Shown: positions 1-4,677 of the stretch, one piece after another | Numbering within the stretch: position 1 is the stretch's first letter | Layout: the number at the start of each line of letters is the position of its first letter | NCBI GenBank assembly: GCA_011525185.1 | Contig: WTIQ01000425.1 | Span: 1-6,344 of the forward strand | Length of the DNA stretch: 6,344 nucleotides | Source: Paracoccaceae bacterium | GTDB taxonomy: Bacteria; Pseudomonadota; Alphaproteobacteria; Rhodobacterales; Rhodobacteraceae | Reading direction: 5' to 3' | Notes under the pieces: model-generated | The model's database searches: none | What the model saw: the letters and a program-made list of their open reading frames with translations, nothing else | Told to the model about the DNA's origin: nothing | Program-made: the position numbers and the translations under genes

Positions 1-151
1 GAATATTCAGCGCCTCGCGTGGTATATCCGTTGAAACAAGATAATGACCCGACCATTTTCGACAGATCCGACAATGACAGGAATCTGGATCTTTCAGCGC
101 GCCTGAAACCGAAAATGTGACCGCGCCACATAAACATGAACCCTTGTACAT
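1..151 (-). CDS. GFA (CENP-V/GFA) family zinc protein, N-terminal part, cut by the left edge
   Basis: Reading leftwards from the ATG at 149-151, the frame stays open to the window edge and gives 50 residues beginning MYKGSCLCGAVTFSVSG. It shows the GFA-domain zinc pattern: a CxC pair (C6, C8 in GSCLCGAV), then CxCxxC (C25, C27, C30 in CHCRIC), followed by RKWSGH. Family members are small cysteine-rich proteins of about 120-160 residues. The name comes from glutathione-dependent formaldehyde-activating enzyme, but most members have no proven substrate, so the reaction should not be assumed. The start is chosen because GFA proteins usually begin a few residues before GSCxCG and no other ATG lies in frame back to an upstream stop. 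The ribosome site is weak (AGAGGGA at 164-170, 12 nt away). The gene lies on the same strand as the ribosomal block but after its terminator, so it probably has its own promoter. I see no convincing one. Confidence 0.88.
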   Translation of the reverse strand, partial: MYKGSCLCGAVTFSVSGALKDPDSCHCRICRKWSGHYLVSTDIPREALNI

Positions 152-220
152 CGTGCTACTCTGTCCCTCTTTGAAATGGATGAAAATCCCCTAACAAAGG
201 CGTCATGCTCCCTCAATACG

Positions 221-251
221 AAAAAAGCGCCCTGAAAGGGATCAGGGCGCT
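221..251 (-). terminator. Intrinsic terminator of the ribosomal protein operon
   Basis: On the minus strand a perfect 9-bp stem (GCGCCCTGA with TCAGGGCGC, plus one A-T pair at the base) closes a 6-nt loop and is followed directly by a run of six T. It lies 25 nt after the rpmD stop codon. A GC-rich stem plus U-tract is the standard rho-independent terminator, so the block should end here rather than continue into rplO and secY. On the plus strand the stem is followed by only TCTTG, so it should work mainly in the minus direction. Confidence 0.93.
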
Positions 252-275
252 CTTGAAACTAAACTGCGGTAAAAC

Positions 276-464
276 TTATCCGCGCTCTTCGATGATTTTC
301 ACGAGATGCGGAATTTTGTTGACCATGCCGCGAACCGACGGTGTGTCTTCAAGCTCGCGCGTTTTATGCATTTTGTTCAAGCCCAAGCCGATCAAGGTCT
401 GCCGCTGTTTTTCAGGACGACGGATAGGCGATCCAATTTGCTTTACAACGATTGTTTTTGCCAT
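276..464 (-). CDS. rpmD: 50S ribosomal protein L30
   Basis: A 62-residue protein, the normal size for bacterial L30, a small late-assembling protein of the large subunit that contacts 23S rRNA. It begins MAKTIVVKQIGSPIRR and carries the family core GLGLNKMHKTRELEDT (27-42) followed by SVRGMVNKIPHLVKI. The start is supported by CAGGAG at 473-478, 8 nt upstream and inside the end of rpsE. Only 3 nt separate it from the rpsE stop, so translation is probably coupled to S5. It is the last gene of the block, with the terminator just after it. In many bacteria rplO and secY follow directly. Here they do not. Confidence 0.97.
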   Translation of the reverse strand: MAKTIVVKQIGSPIRRPEKQRQTLIGLGLNKMHKTRELEDTPSVRGMVNKIPHLVKIIEERG

Positions 465-467
465 GTC

Positions 468-1040
468 CTATGCTCCTGTCGCTTCGGCAGCTTCAGCTGC
501 TGGCGCATTGTCACGACGCAAAATCTCGGCCACTTTTTTGCCACGACGCTGCGCCACCATGCGGGGACTTGCTTCTTTAGAGAGACCATCAATGGTTGCC
601 CGAACCATGTTGTACGGGTTCTGTGAACCGATAGACTTAGCCACAACATCCTGAACACCGAGCATTTCAAAGACAGCACGCATAGGACCACCCGCGATAA
701 TCCCTGTCCCCGTTGGCGCGGTCCGCATAATCACCTTGCCTGCGCCATGACGTCCTTCGATGTCATGATGCAGCGTGCGACCCTCACGGAGCGGGATACG
801 CACCATTGAGCGTTTGGCCTGCTCGGTTGCTTTACGAATTGCTTCTGGCACTTCTTTGGCTTTCCCTTTGCCAAATCCAACGCGGCCTTTTTGATCGCCT
901 ACGACAACAAGGGCAGCAAAACCAAACCGCTTACCCCCCTTAACTGTCTTAGATACACGGTTGATCGAAACGAGACGATCGGCGAATTCAGGGGCTTCTT
1001 CGCGCTCGCGGCGTCCCCGATTGTTTGGTTCTTTAGCCAT
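468..1040 (-). CDS. rpsE: 30S ribosomal protein S5
   Basis: A 190-residue S5, part of the small-subunit body near the mRNA entry and decoding region, where the family affects translational fidelity. The N-terminal double-stranded-RNA-binding-like domain spans about 19-82 and contains the S5 signature (36-72: GGKRFGFAALVVVGDQKGRVGFGKGK, here split as GGKRFGF, VVVGDQKGRVGFGKGK and EVPEAIRKA). The C-terminal domain follows with GRHGAGKVIMRTAP (97-109) and IIAGGPMRAVFEMLG. A charged N-terminal tail and an Ala/Glu-rich C-terminal tail are usual in alphaproteobacteria. The start ATG has AAGGAG at 1049-1054, 8 nt upstream, overlapping the TAA stop of rplR. It ends 3 nt before rpmD. Confidence 0.98.
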   Translation of the reverse strand: MAKEPNNRGRREREEAPEFADRLVSINRVSKTVKGGKRFGFAALVVVGDQKGRVGFGKGKAKEVPEAIRKATEQAKRSMVRIPLREGRTLHHDIEGRHGAGKVIMRTAPTGTGIIAGGPMRAVFEMLGVQDVVAKSIGSQNPYNMVRATIDGLSKEASPRMVAQRRGKKVAEILRRDNAPAAEAAEATGA

Positions 1041-1052
1041 CCTAACGTCTCC

Positions 1053-1412
1053 TTAAAATTTCAACCCACCTTCACGTGCTGCATCGGCCAGAGCCTTGAT
1101 GCCACCGTGAAAGAGGAAACCACCGCGGTCAAAATAACATTCTGCAACGCCTGCCGCTTTTGCACGCTCTGCCAGAGCAGTGCCAACTTTAGAGGCTGCA
1201 TCTACGTTATTTTTACCAACTACGCCCAGATCTTTTTCAAGCGATGAGGCAGCGGCCAATGTACGACCCTCTACATCATCAATGAGCTGCGCGCTGATGT
1301 TCTTGTTGCTACGGTGAACAGAGAGACGCACGCGCCCTGCATTCACCTTGCGAAGTTTGTTCCGCACGCGCATACGGCGTTTTAGGAACAGTTGTCTTTT
1401 GCTGTTTGCCAT
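1053..1412 (-). CDS. rplR: 50S ribosomal protein L18
   Basis: A 119-residue L18, a protein of the central protuberance that binds 5S rRNA together with L5 and helps dock it on the large subunit. The basic N terminus (about 1-35, with KRRMRVRNKLRK) is the flexible RNA-binding tail. The folded domain has RLSVHRSNKNISAQLIDD (29-46) and the conserved end CYFDRGGFLFHGGIKALADA. Most L18 proteins have HGR-[VI]-[KQ]-ALA near the C terminus. Here residue 104 is Gly instead of Arg (GGC, one base from CGC). The ribosome site AAGGACG overlaps the rplF stop codon, giving TAAGGACG, 8 nt before the ATG, which suggests coupled translation with L6. Confidence 0.97.
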   Translation of the reverse strand: MANSKRQLFLKRRMRVRNKLRKVNAGRVRLSVHRSNKNISAQLIDDVEGRTLAAASSLEKDLGVVGKNNVDAASKVGTALAERAKAAGVAECYFDRGGFLFHGGIKALADAAREGGLKF

Positions 1413-1423
1413 AATGAGCGTCC

Positions 1424-1957
1424 TTACTTCTTCTTACCTTCTTTGCGGAAGATAAACTCGCCTTTGTAGCGAATTCCTTTGCCTTTATAGGGCTCGGGCT
1501 TTCTCCACTCACGAATTTCTGCGGCAACTTGACCAACTTGTTGCTGATCGATGCCTTCCACAATGATCTCAGTCTGCTTTGGCGCAGTAATCGTCACACC
1601 CTCTGGCGCTTTGTAATCCACGTCATGGGACAGGCCAAGGTTCAGCTTAAGCACATTACCCTGCATCTGTGCACGATAGCCCACACCGGTGATCTCAAGC
1701 TCTTTCTTAAAGCCCTGAGAGACGCCTGTGACGAGGTTGGCAATCATCGTACGGCTCATGCCCCACTGTTGACGCGCCCGCTTGGAATTACCGCGCGGCG
1801 CGACCGCAACAGCATTCTCTTCAAGCGTGATCGTCACATCGTCGGTTGCAGAAAAACTGCGGCTCCCTTTGGGCCCTTTTACTTCTACGGTCTGGCCAGA
1901 CACAGATGCAGTAACACCTGATGGCAGCTCGACCGGTTTCTTACCAATACGAGACAT
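1424..1957 (-). CDS. rplF: 50S ribosomal protein L6
   Basis: A 177-residue L6, which has two similar domains (roughly 1-82 and 83-177) and binds 23S rRNA near the sarcin-ricin loop and factor-binding site. It begins MSRIGKKPVELPSGV, the common start of the family, and the second domain opens with LEITGVGYRAQMQG (87-100). The L6 signature PEPYKGKGIRYKGE (154-167) is intact and the protein ends in a lysine-rich tail. The start has an essentially perfect Shine-Dalgarno, AAGGAGG, sharing bases with the TAA stop of rpsH (TAAGGAGG). Eleven nt separate the two genes. No unusual residues are evident. Confidence 0.98.
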   Translation of the reverse strand: MSRIGKKPVELPSGVTASVSGQTVEVKGPKGSRSFSATDDVTITLEENAVAVAPRGNSKRARQQWGMSRTMIANLVTGVSQGFKKELEITGVGYRAQMQGNVLKLNLGLSHDVDYKAPEGVTITAPKQTEIIVEGIDQQQVGQVAAEIREWRKPEPYKGKGIRYKGEFIFRKEGKKK

Positions 1958-1968
1958 TCCAGCCCTCC

Positions 1969-2361
1969 TTAGAATACCGTGCAGAGCACTTCACCGCCAA
2001 CATTGGCAGAACGTGCAGCTGCATCTGACATCACGCCCTTGGGCGTAGATACGATTGAAATACCAAGACCTTGACGCACTTGGGGAATGTCTTTCACCCC
2101 AAGATAGACGCGCCGGCCAGGTTTGGACACGCGCTTGAGCTCGCGGATGACGGGATCACCTTCGTAATACTTGAGGCTGATCTCAAGAGCAGCATGACCG
2201 CCCTCGCCCGTGGTCTTTTCATACCCACGAATATATCCCTCATCTGCCAAAACATCGAGCACCCAGCAGCGTAATTTGGATGCGGGAGACTGCACAACAG
2301 ATTTGCGACGCATTTGAGCGTTGCGAATACGTGTGAGCATATCACCGATAGGATCGTTCAT
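1969..2361 (-). CDS. rpsH: 30S ribosomal protein S8
   Basis: A 130-residue S8, a primary 16S rRNA-binding protein of the central domain. It starts MNDPIGDMLTRIRNAQMR, the classic N terminus, and carries the family signature GLGISIVSTPKGVMSDAA at 98-115. The C terminus GGEVLCTVF is, from memory, the form seen in Rhodobacteraceae. In E. coli S8 represses its operon by binding mRNA at the start of rplE. I could not recognise an equivalent site here. The ribosome site AAAGGGAG lies between the rpsN stop and this ATG, with a 13-nt gap between genes. Confidence 0.98.
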   Translation of the reverse strand: MNDPIGDMLTRIRNAQMRRKSVVQSPASKLRCWVLDVLADEGYIRGYEKTTGEGGHAALEISLKYYEGDPVIRELKRVSKPGRRVYLGVKDIPQVRQGLGISIVSTPKGVMSDAAARSANVGGEVLCTVF

Positions 2362-2374
2362 ATCTCAGCTCCCT

Positions 2375-2680
2375 TTACCAGCTCGACTTGACCATGCCAG
2401 GCAATTGCCCGCTGGACCCCAGTTCACGAAGCGCAATCCGCGAAATTTTCAGCTTGCGATAATAAGCGTGTGGACGCCCCGTGAGCTGACAGCGGTTGTG
2501 CATTCTGTTTGGCGCACTGTTGCGCGGTAGTTTGGCAAGCTTAAGGCGCGCTTTAAAACGCTCTTCCATGGGCTTGCTTTCATCGTTTGCGATCTCTTTC
2601 AACGCGGCACGCTTTGCGGCATATTTTTCAACAAGCCTTTGGCGCTTCTTCTCGCGTTCGATCATTGCTTTTTTAGCCAT
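2375..2680 (-). CDS. rpsN: 30S ribosomal protein S14, zinc-independent type
   Basis: A 101-residue S14, a small-subunit head protein needed late in assembly. The long form with one cysteine in the core (C64) marks it as the zinc-independent type, as opposed to the short 61-residue CxxC...CxxC type used by many Gram-positive bacteria. The S14 signature runs over 63-85 (RCQLTGRPHAYYRKLKISRI), after the conserved LPRNSAPNRMHNRC region, and the end LGSSGQLPGMVKSSW is typical. The lysine/arginine-rich N-terminal helix covers about 3-30. The start ATG has AAAGGA upstream. Twenty-two nt separate it from the rplE stop. Confidence 0.98.
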   Translation of the reverse strand: MAKKAMIEREKKRQRLVEKYAAKRAALKEIANDESKPMEERFKARLKLAKLPRNSAPNRMHNRCQLTGRPHAYYRKLKISRIALRELGSSGQLPGMVKSSW

Positions 2681-2702
2681 GTCTTAATCCTTTTCTCGAA
2701 AA

Positions 2703-3266
2703 TCAGCTGTTGAATGGCATGTTAAAGGCCTTCAACAAGGCTTTTGCTTCCGCATCGGTTTTGGCAGTTGTGCCAATCACAACGTCGATCCCCCATACCT
2801 CGTCCACTTTATCAAAGTCGATTTCAGGGAAAACGATGTGTTCTTTGATCCCAAAGGCATAGTTGCCCCCTCCATCAAAGCTTTTTCCAGAAACACCGCG
2901 AAAATCTCGGATACGTGGCATAGCGACCGTAATGAGACGATCGAGAAATTCATACATGCGTGTGCCGCGCAGCGTGACTTTTGCTCCCAACGGCATGCCT
3001 TCGCGCACGCGAAAGCCAGCGATGGATTTCTTGGCCGAAGTGATCACAGCGTGTTGACCTGCGATTGTTGTCAAATCGGCCTGAGCTGATTTCGCCTTTT
3101 TGCTGTCTTTGACAGATTCACGCCCTGCACCGATGTTCAGGACAATCTTGTCAAGCCGCGGGATTTGCATGTCATTTTTATATCCAAACTCTTCCTTGAG
3201 AGATGCGCGGATATTTTCGTCATAAGCAGCGCGAAGACGAGGTATGTAATTAGCTGTATCAAGCAT
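2703..3266 (-). CDS. rplE: 50S ribosomal protein L5
   Basis: A 187-residue L5, which binds 5S rRNA and contacts P-site tRNA and the small-subunit head from the central protuberance. It begins MLDTANYIPRLRAAYDE. The family signature lies at about 65-82 (LTTIAGQHAVITSAKKSI), followed by AGFRVREGMPLGAKVTLRG and the conserved RDFRGVSGKSFDG (120-132), ending NMPFNS. I chose the ATG at 3264-3266 over the in-frame TTG at 3267-3269, because family members start at this Met and AGGAG (3276-3280) sits 9 nt before it. With this start, rplE overlaps the end of rplX by 8 nt (ATGCTTGA, where TGA stops rplX), a layout that favours coupled translation. Confidence 0.97.
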   Translation of the reverse strand: MLDTANYIPRLRAAYDENIRASLKEEFGYKNDMQIPRLDKIVLNIGAGRESVKDSKKAKSAQADLTTIAGQHAVITSAKKSIAGFRVREGMPLGAKVTLRGTRMYEFLDRLITVAMPRIRDFRGVSGKSFDGGGNYAFGIKEHIVFPEIDFDKVDEVWGIDVVIGTTAKTDAEAKALLKAFNMPFNS

Positions 3267-3570
3267 CAATCACATCTCCTGTCGTTTTTGCAAAGCGCAC
3301 TTTCTTGCCGTCTTCCATGCGGAAGCCAACGCGTGTTGCTTTGCCGTTTGCGTCAATCATAGACAAGTTTGACAGATCAATAGGCATCGCTTTGGGGATA
3401 CGACCGCCTTGCGATGTTTGTGACTGCTTGGTGTGACGCACGGCCATGTTGACCCCATCAACAACCGCCTTGCCAGCGCTTGGGTCTACAGAGGCAATCG
3501 TGCCCTCTTTGCCCTTATCCTTACCTGCGAGAACAACAACCTTGTCCCCTTTCCGAAGTTTAGCCGCCAT
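3259..3570 (-). CDS. rplX: 50S ribosomal protein L24
   Basis: A 103-residue L24, an assembly initiator that binds the 5' part of 23S rRNA near the exit tunnel. It opens with a KOW motif (about 5-31: LRKGDKVVVLAGKDKGKEGT), continues with the conserved VDGVNMAVRHTKQ (37-49) and has a C-terminal region around VGFRMEDGKKVRFAK. The ATG shares its A with the TAA stop of rplN (TAATG), and the ribosome site GGAGGTG lies inside the end of rplN, so the two genes should be translationally coupled. The 3' end in turn overlaps rplE by 8 nt. In standard maps L24 follows L14, as here. Confidence 0.97.
   Translation of the reverse strand: MAAKLRKGDKVVVLAGKDKGKEGTIASVDPSAGKAVVDGVNMAVRHTKQSQTSQGGRIPKAMPIDLSNLSMIDANGKATRVGFRMEDGKKVRFAKTTGDVIDA
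3276..3280 (-). promoter_or_regulatory. Ribosome binding site deciding the rplE start
   Basis: AGGAG on the minus strand, within the last codons of rplX. It is 9 nt from the ATG at 3266 and 6 nt from the adjacent in-frame TTG at 3269. Spacing alone does not exclude the TTG. The family N terminus favours the ATG. Confidence 0.65.
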
Positions 3571-3938
3571 TAGAGCACCTCCGGAGCAAGCGAGATAATT
3601 TTCATGAAGTTCTTGGCCCGCAACTCGCGCACAACTGGTCCAAAAATACGGGTACCGATTGGCTCACCTGAATTGTTCAGGATAACAGCGGCATTGCCGT
3701 CAAAGCGGATAGATGTGCCATCCTCACGATGGACTTCTTTCGCGGTGCGCACAACAACGGCTTTACGCACGTCGCCCTTTTTCACACGTCCACGAGGGAT
3801 TGCTTCCTTCACAGAGACAACAATAATGTCTCCCACAGAAGCGTATTTGCGCTTGGACCCACCAAGCACCTTGATGCACTGAACACGGCGAGCGCCTGAG
3901 TTATCAGCAACATCCAGGTTAGTTTGCATCTGGATCAT
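3570..3938 (-). CDS. rplN: 50S ribosomal protein L14
   Basis: A 122-residue L14, the standard length, located at the subunit interface where it helps form an intersubunit bridge and is the docking site for the silencing factor RsfS in bacteria. It starts MIQMQTNLDVADNSGARRVQ, one of the most conserved ribosomal N termini. The L14 signature lies at 60-86 (AVVVRTAKEV through GTSIRFDGNAAVI), with GTRIFGPVVRELR (95-107) towards the end. The ribosome site GGGAG lies about 9 nt before the ATG. This gene conventionally begins the spc operon and is preceded here by the largest gap in the block (75 nt), so an extra promoter there is possible, but I found no good hexamer pair. Confidence 0.98.
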   Translation of the reverse strand: MIQMQTNLDVADNSGARRVQCIKVLGGSKRKYASVGDIIVVSVKEAIPRGRVKKGDVRKAVVVRTAKEVHREDGTSIRFDGNAAVILNNSGEPIGTRIFGPVVRELRAKNFMKIISLAPEVL

Positions 3939-4005
3939 TTGGTTTCTCCCGACCTTTGGGGGGTATGCCTACCTTTTCCCCAGGGTTTCGATTAAACTGA
4001 GTGCG

Positions 4006-4025
4006 CTTGAAACTTACGCTTCAAG
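4006..4025 (-). other. Small inverted repeat over the rpsQ stop codon
   Basis: CTTGAA and TTCAAG form a perfect 6-bp inverted repeat with an 8-nt loop, and the TAA stop of rpsQ sits inside the loop. No U-tract follows, so it is not an intrinsic terminator. It begins the 75-nt rpsQ-rplN spacer (3939-4013), which otherwise shows only short G- and C-runs (GGGG/CCCC) that could pair weakly. A role in mRNA stability or processing at the S10/spc boundary is possible, but chance is not excluded. Confidence 0.35.
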
Positions 4026-4244
4026 AACCTCCCAGCGTTTTGTTTTCGATCTCGGAGCGCATTCAATGATGCGTACGGAATCTCCGACCTTGAAAGCATT
4101 CTTTTCATCGTGCGCCCGATATTTTTTGGACTTACGGATGGTTTTTTGCAAAACAGGGTGCTTAAAGCGACGTTCTACTGAAACGGTGATCGTCTGCTCG
4201 TTCTTGTCGCTTGTCACAACACCTTGAAGAATTCGTTTTGGCAT
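4014..4244 (-). CDS. rpsQ: 30S ribosomal protein S17
   Basis: A 76-residue S17, an OB-fold primary binder of the 16S rRNA 5' domain. It starts MPKRILQGVVTSDKNEQTIT, with VERRFKHPVLQKTIRKSKKY (23-42) as the basic loop region. The family C-terminal motif is GDSVRIIECAPRSKTKRW (54-71). The more common R-P-L-S of the PROSITE pattern appears here as A-P-R-S, a variation I believe occurs in relatives. The ribosome site AAGGACG overlaps the rpmC stop codon (TAAGGACG) and sits 9 nt from the ATG. The gap from rpmC is 12 nt. Confidence 0.97.
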   Translation of the reverse strand: MPKRILQGVVTSDKNEQTITVSVERRFKHPVLQKTIRKSKKYRAHDEKNAFKVGDSVRIIECAPRSKTKRWEVLEA

Positions 4245-4256
4245 TCTGTGACGTCC

Positions 4257-4457
4257 TTATTCTGCAGCCGCTGCGGCTTTTTCATTTAAAACAGTCTTCA
4301 CACGGGCAGCATCACGTTTCACGCTGCGCATACGCGCTGTATTTTCAAGCTGGCCTGTCGCTTGTTGGAAGCGCAGGTTAAACGCCTCCTTCTTCAAATT
4401 CGACAGCTCATCACGAAGCTGATCGGGCGTTTTTTCACGCAATTCGGTGGCGTTCAT
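4257..4457 (-). CDS. rpmC: 50S ribosomal protein L29
   Basis: A 66-residue L29, a two-helix protein beside the polypeptide exit tunnel that with L23 forms part of the docking site for trigger factor and SRP. It reads MNATELREKTPDQLRDEL, with the conserved core LKKEAFNLRFQQATGQLEN (21-39) and the L29 signature around NTARMRSVKRDAARVKTVL (39-57). A longer frame could start at 4475 (six extra residues, MKGKKR). I prefer the ATG at 4457 because AAAGGT lies 9 nt upstream, relatives start MNA-x-[ED]-LR-[ED]-K, and no ribosome site precedes 4475. It is the first gene of the block. L16 (rplP), its usual upstream neighbour, is absent from the window. Confidence 0.93.
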   Translation of the reverse strand: MNATELREKTPDQLRDELSNLKKEAFNLRFQQATGQLENTARMRSVKRDAARVKTVLNEKAAAAAE

Positions 4458-4466
4458 TCGCTTTTT

Positions 4467-4472
4467 ACCTTT
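4467..4472 (-). promoter_or_regulatory. Ribosome binding site deciding the rpmC start
   Basis: AAAGGT on the minus strand, 9 nt before the ATG at 4457. It lies inside the reading frame of the alternative start at 4475, which has no comparable site, so it argues for the shorter L29. Confidence 0.6.
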
Positions 4473-4561
4473 CATACACGGGTGAGCCCATTTGGTTACC
4501 CATTACCCCGTGGGACAAATATATAAGGCGCCGATTCCAAGATCGACGCGCTCGAAATGCG

Positions 4562-4600
4562 CTTCTAGGGGAGCATATGGATAAAAGCAACCCCTAAGAG
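4562..4600. repeat. Imperfect inverted repeat in the divergent region
   Basis: CTTCTAGGGG (4562-4571) faces CCCCTAAGAG (4591-4600) across 19 nt. Eight of ten positions are exact complements and one more can pair as G-U. The left arm overlaps the candidate -10 of rpmC and the loop contains its candidate -35, a placement expected for an operator. With no U-tract and both genes reading away, it is unlikely to be a terminator. Confidence 0.5.
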
Positions 4601-4630
4601 CCTTGAAAATCGGCATTCTTTGCCAAATCG

Positions 4631-4660
4631 TTTGAAAGCGCTGGTTACTTTTGAAAGCAC
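4631..4660 (+). repeat. Near-identical direct repeats before the oxygenase gene
   Basis: TTTGAAAGCGC (4631-4641) recurs as TTTGAAAGCAC (4650-4660), 10 of 11 bases identical, with starts 19 bp apart. A third partial copy, TTGAAA, lies at 4603. They sit immediately upstream of the oxygenase ribosome site and could be a regulator-binding pair or chance. Confidence 0.4.
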
Positions 4661-4665
4661 GCCAT

Positions 4666-4672
4666 AAAAGGA
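4666..4672 (+). promoter_or_regulatory. Ribosome binding site deciding the oxygenase start
   Basis: AAAAGGA ends 5 nt before the ATG at 4678. The in-frame TTG at 4651 would add nine residues but has no such site and lies upstream of this one, so the ATG is preferred. Confidence 0.75.
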
Positions 4673-4677
4673 CCCCT

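Larger units (their letters stand above)
4458..4677. promoter_or_regulatory. Divergent control region between rpmC and the oxygenase gene
   Basis: This 220-bp non-coding stretch must hold promoters for both the ribosomal block (leftwards) and the plus-strand oxygenase (rightwards). For rpmC, one sigma70-like pair is TTGCTT (4585-4590) with TAGAAG (4562-4567) at exactly 17 bp, a moderate match. A second is the AT-rich -10-like TATATT (4518-4523), which lacks a good -35. For the oxygenase, TTGAAA occurs three times (4603-4608, 4632-4637, 4651-4656), but none has a clear -10 at normal spacing. Also present are the inverted repeat at 4562-4600 and a 6-bp stem at 4477-4512 in the rpmC leader. That promoters lie here follows from the gene layout. 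The exact elements are uncertain. Confidence 0.5.

Noticed and set aside
1..120. Plus-strand frame open from the left edge for 39 codons
   Set aside because: It lies opposite the clear GFA coding sequence on the minus strand, and an open run of this length is easily due to chance.
205..654. Plus-strand frame of 149 codons
   Set aside because: It runs antisense across rpmD and rpsE and through the terminator, so it is a shadow of real minus-strand genes.
2600..3300. E. coli-like S8 autoregulatory site at the rplE start
   Set aside because: I could not recognise the conserved S8-binding helix around the rplE start, so I do not claim it.
4651..4677. TTG start adding nine residues to the oxygenase
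   Set aside because: It has no ribosome site, whereas AAAAGGA sits at proper distance from the ATG at 4678, where the family N terminus also begins.
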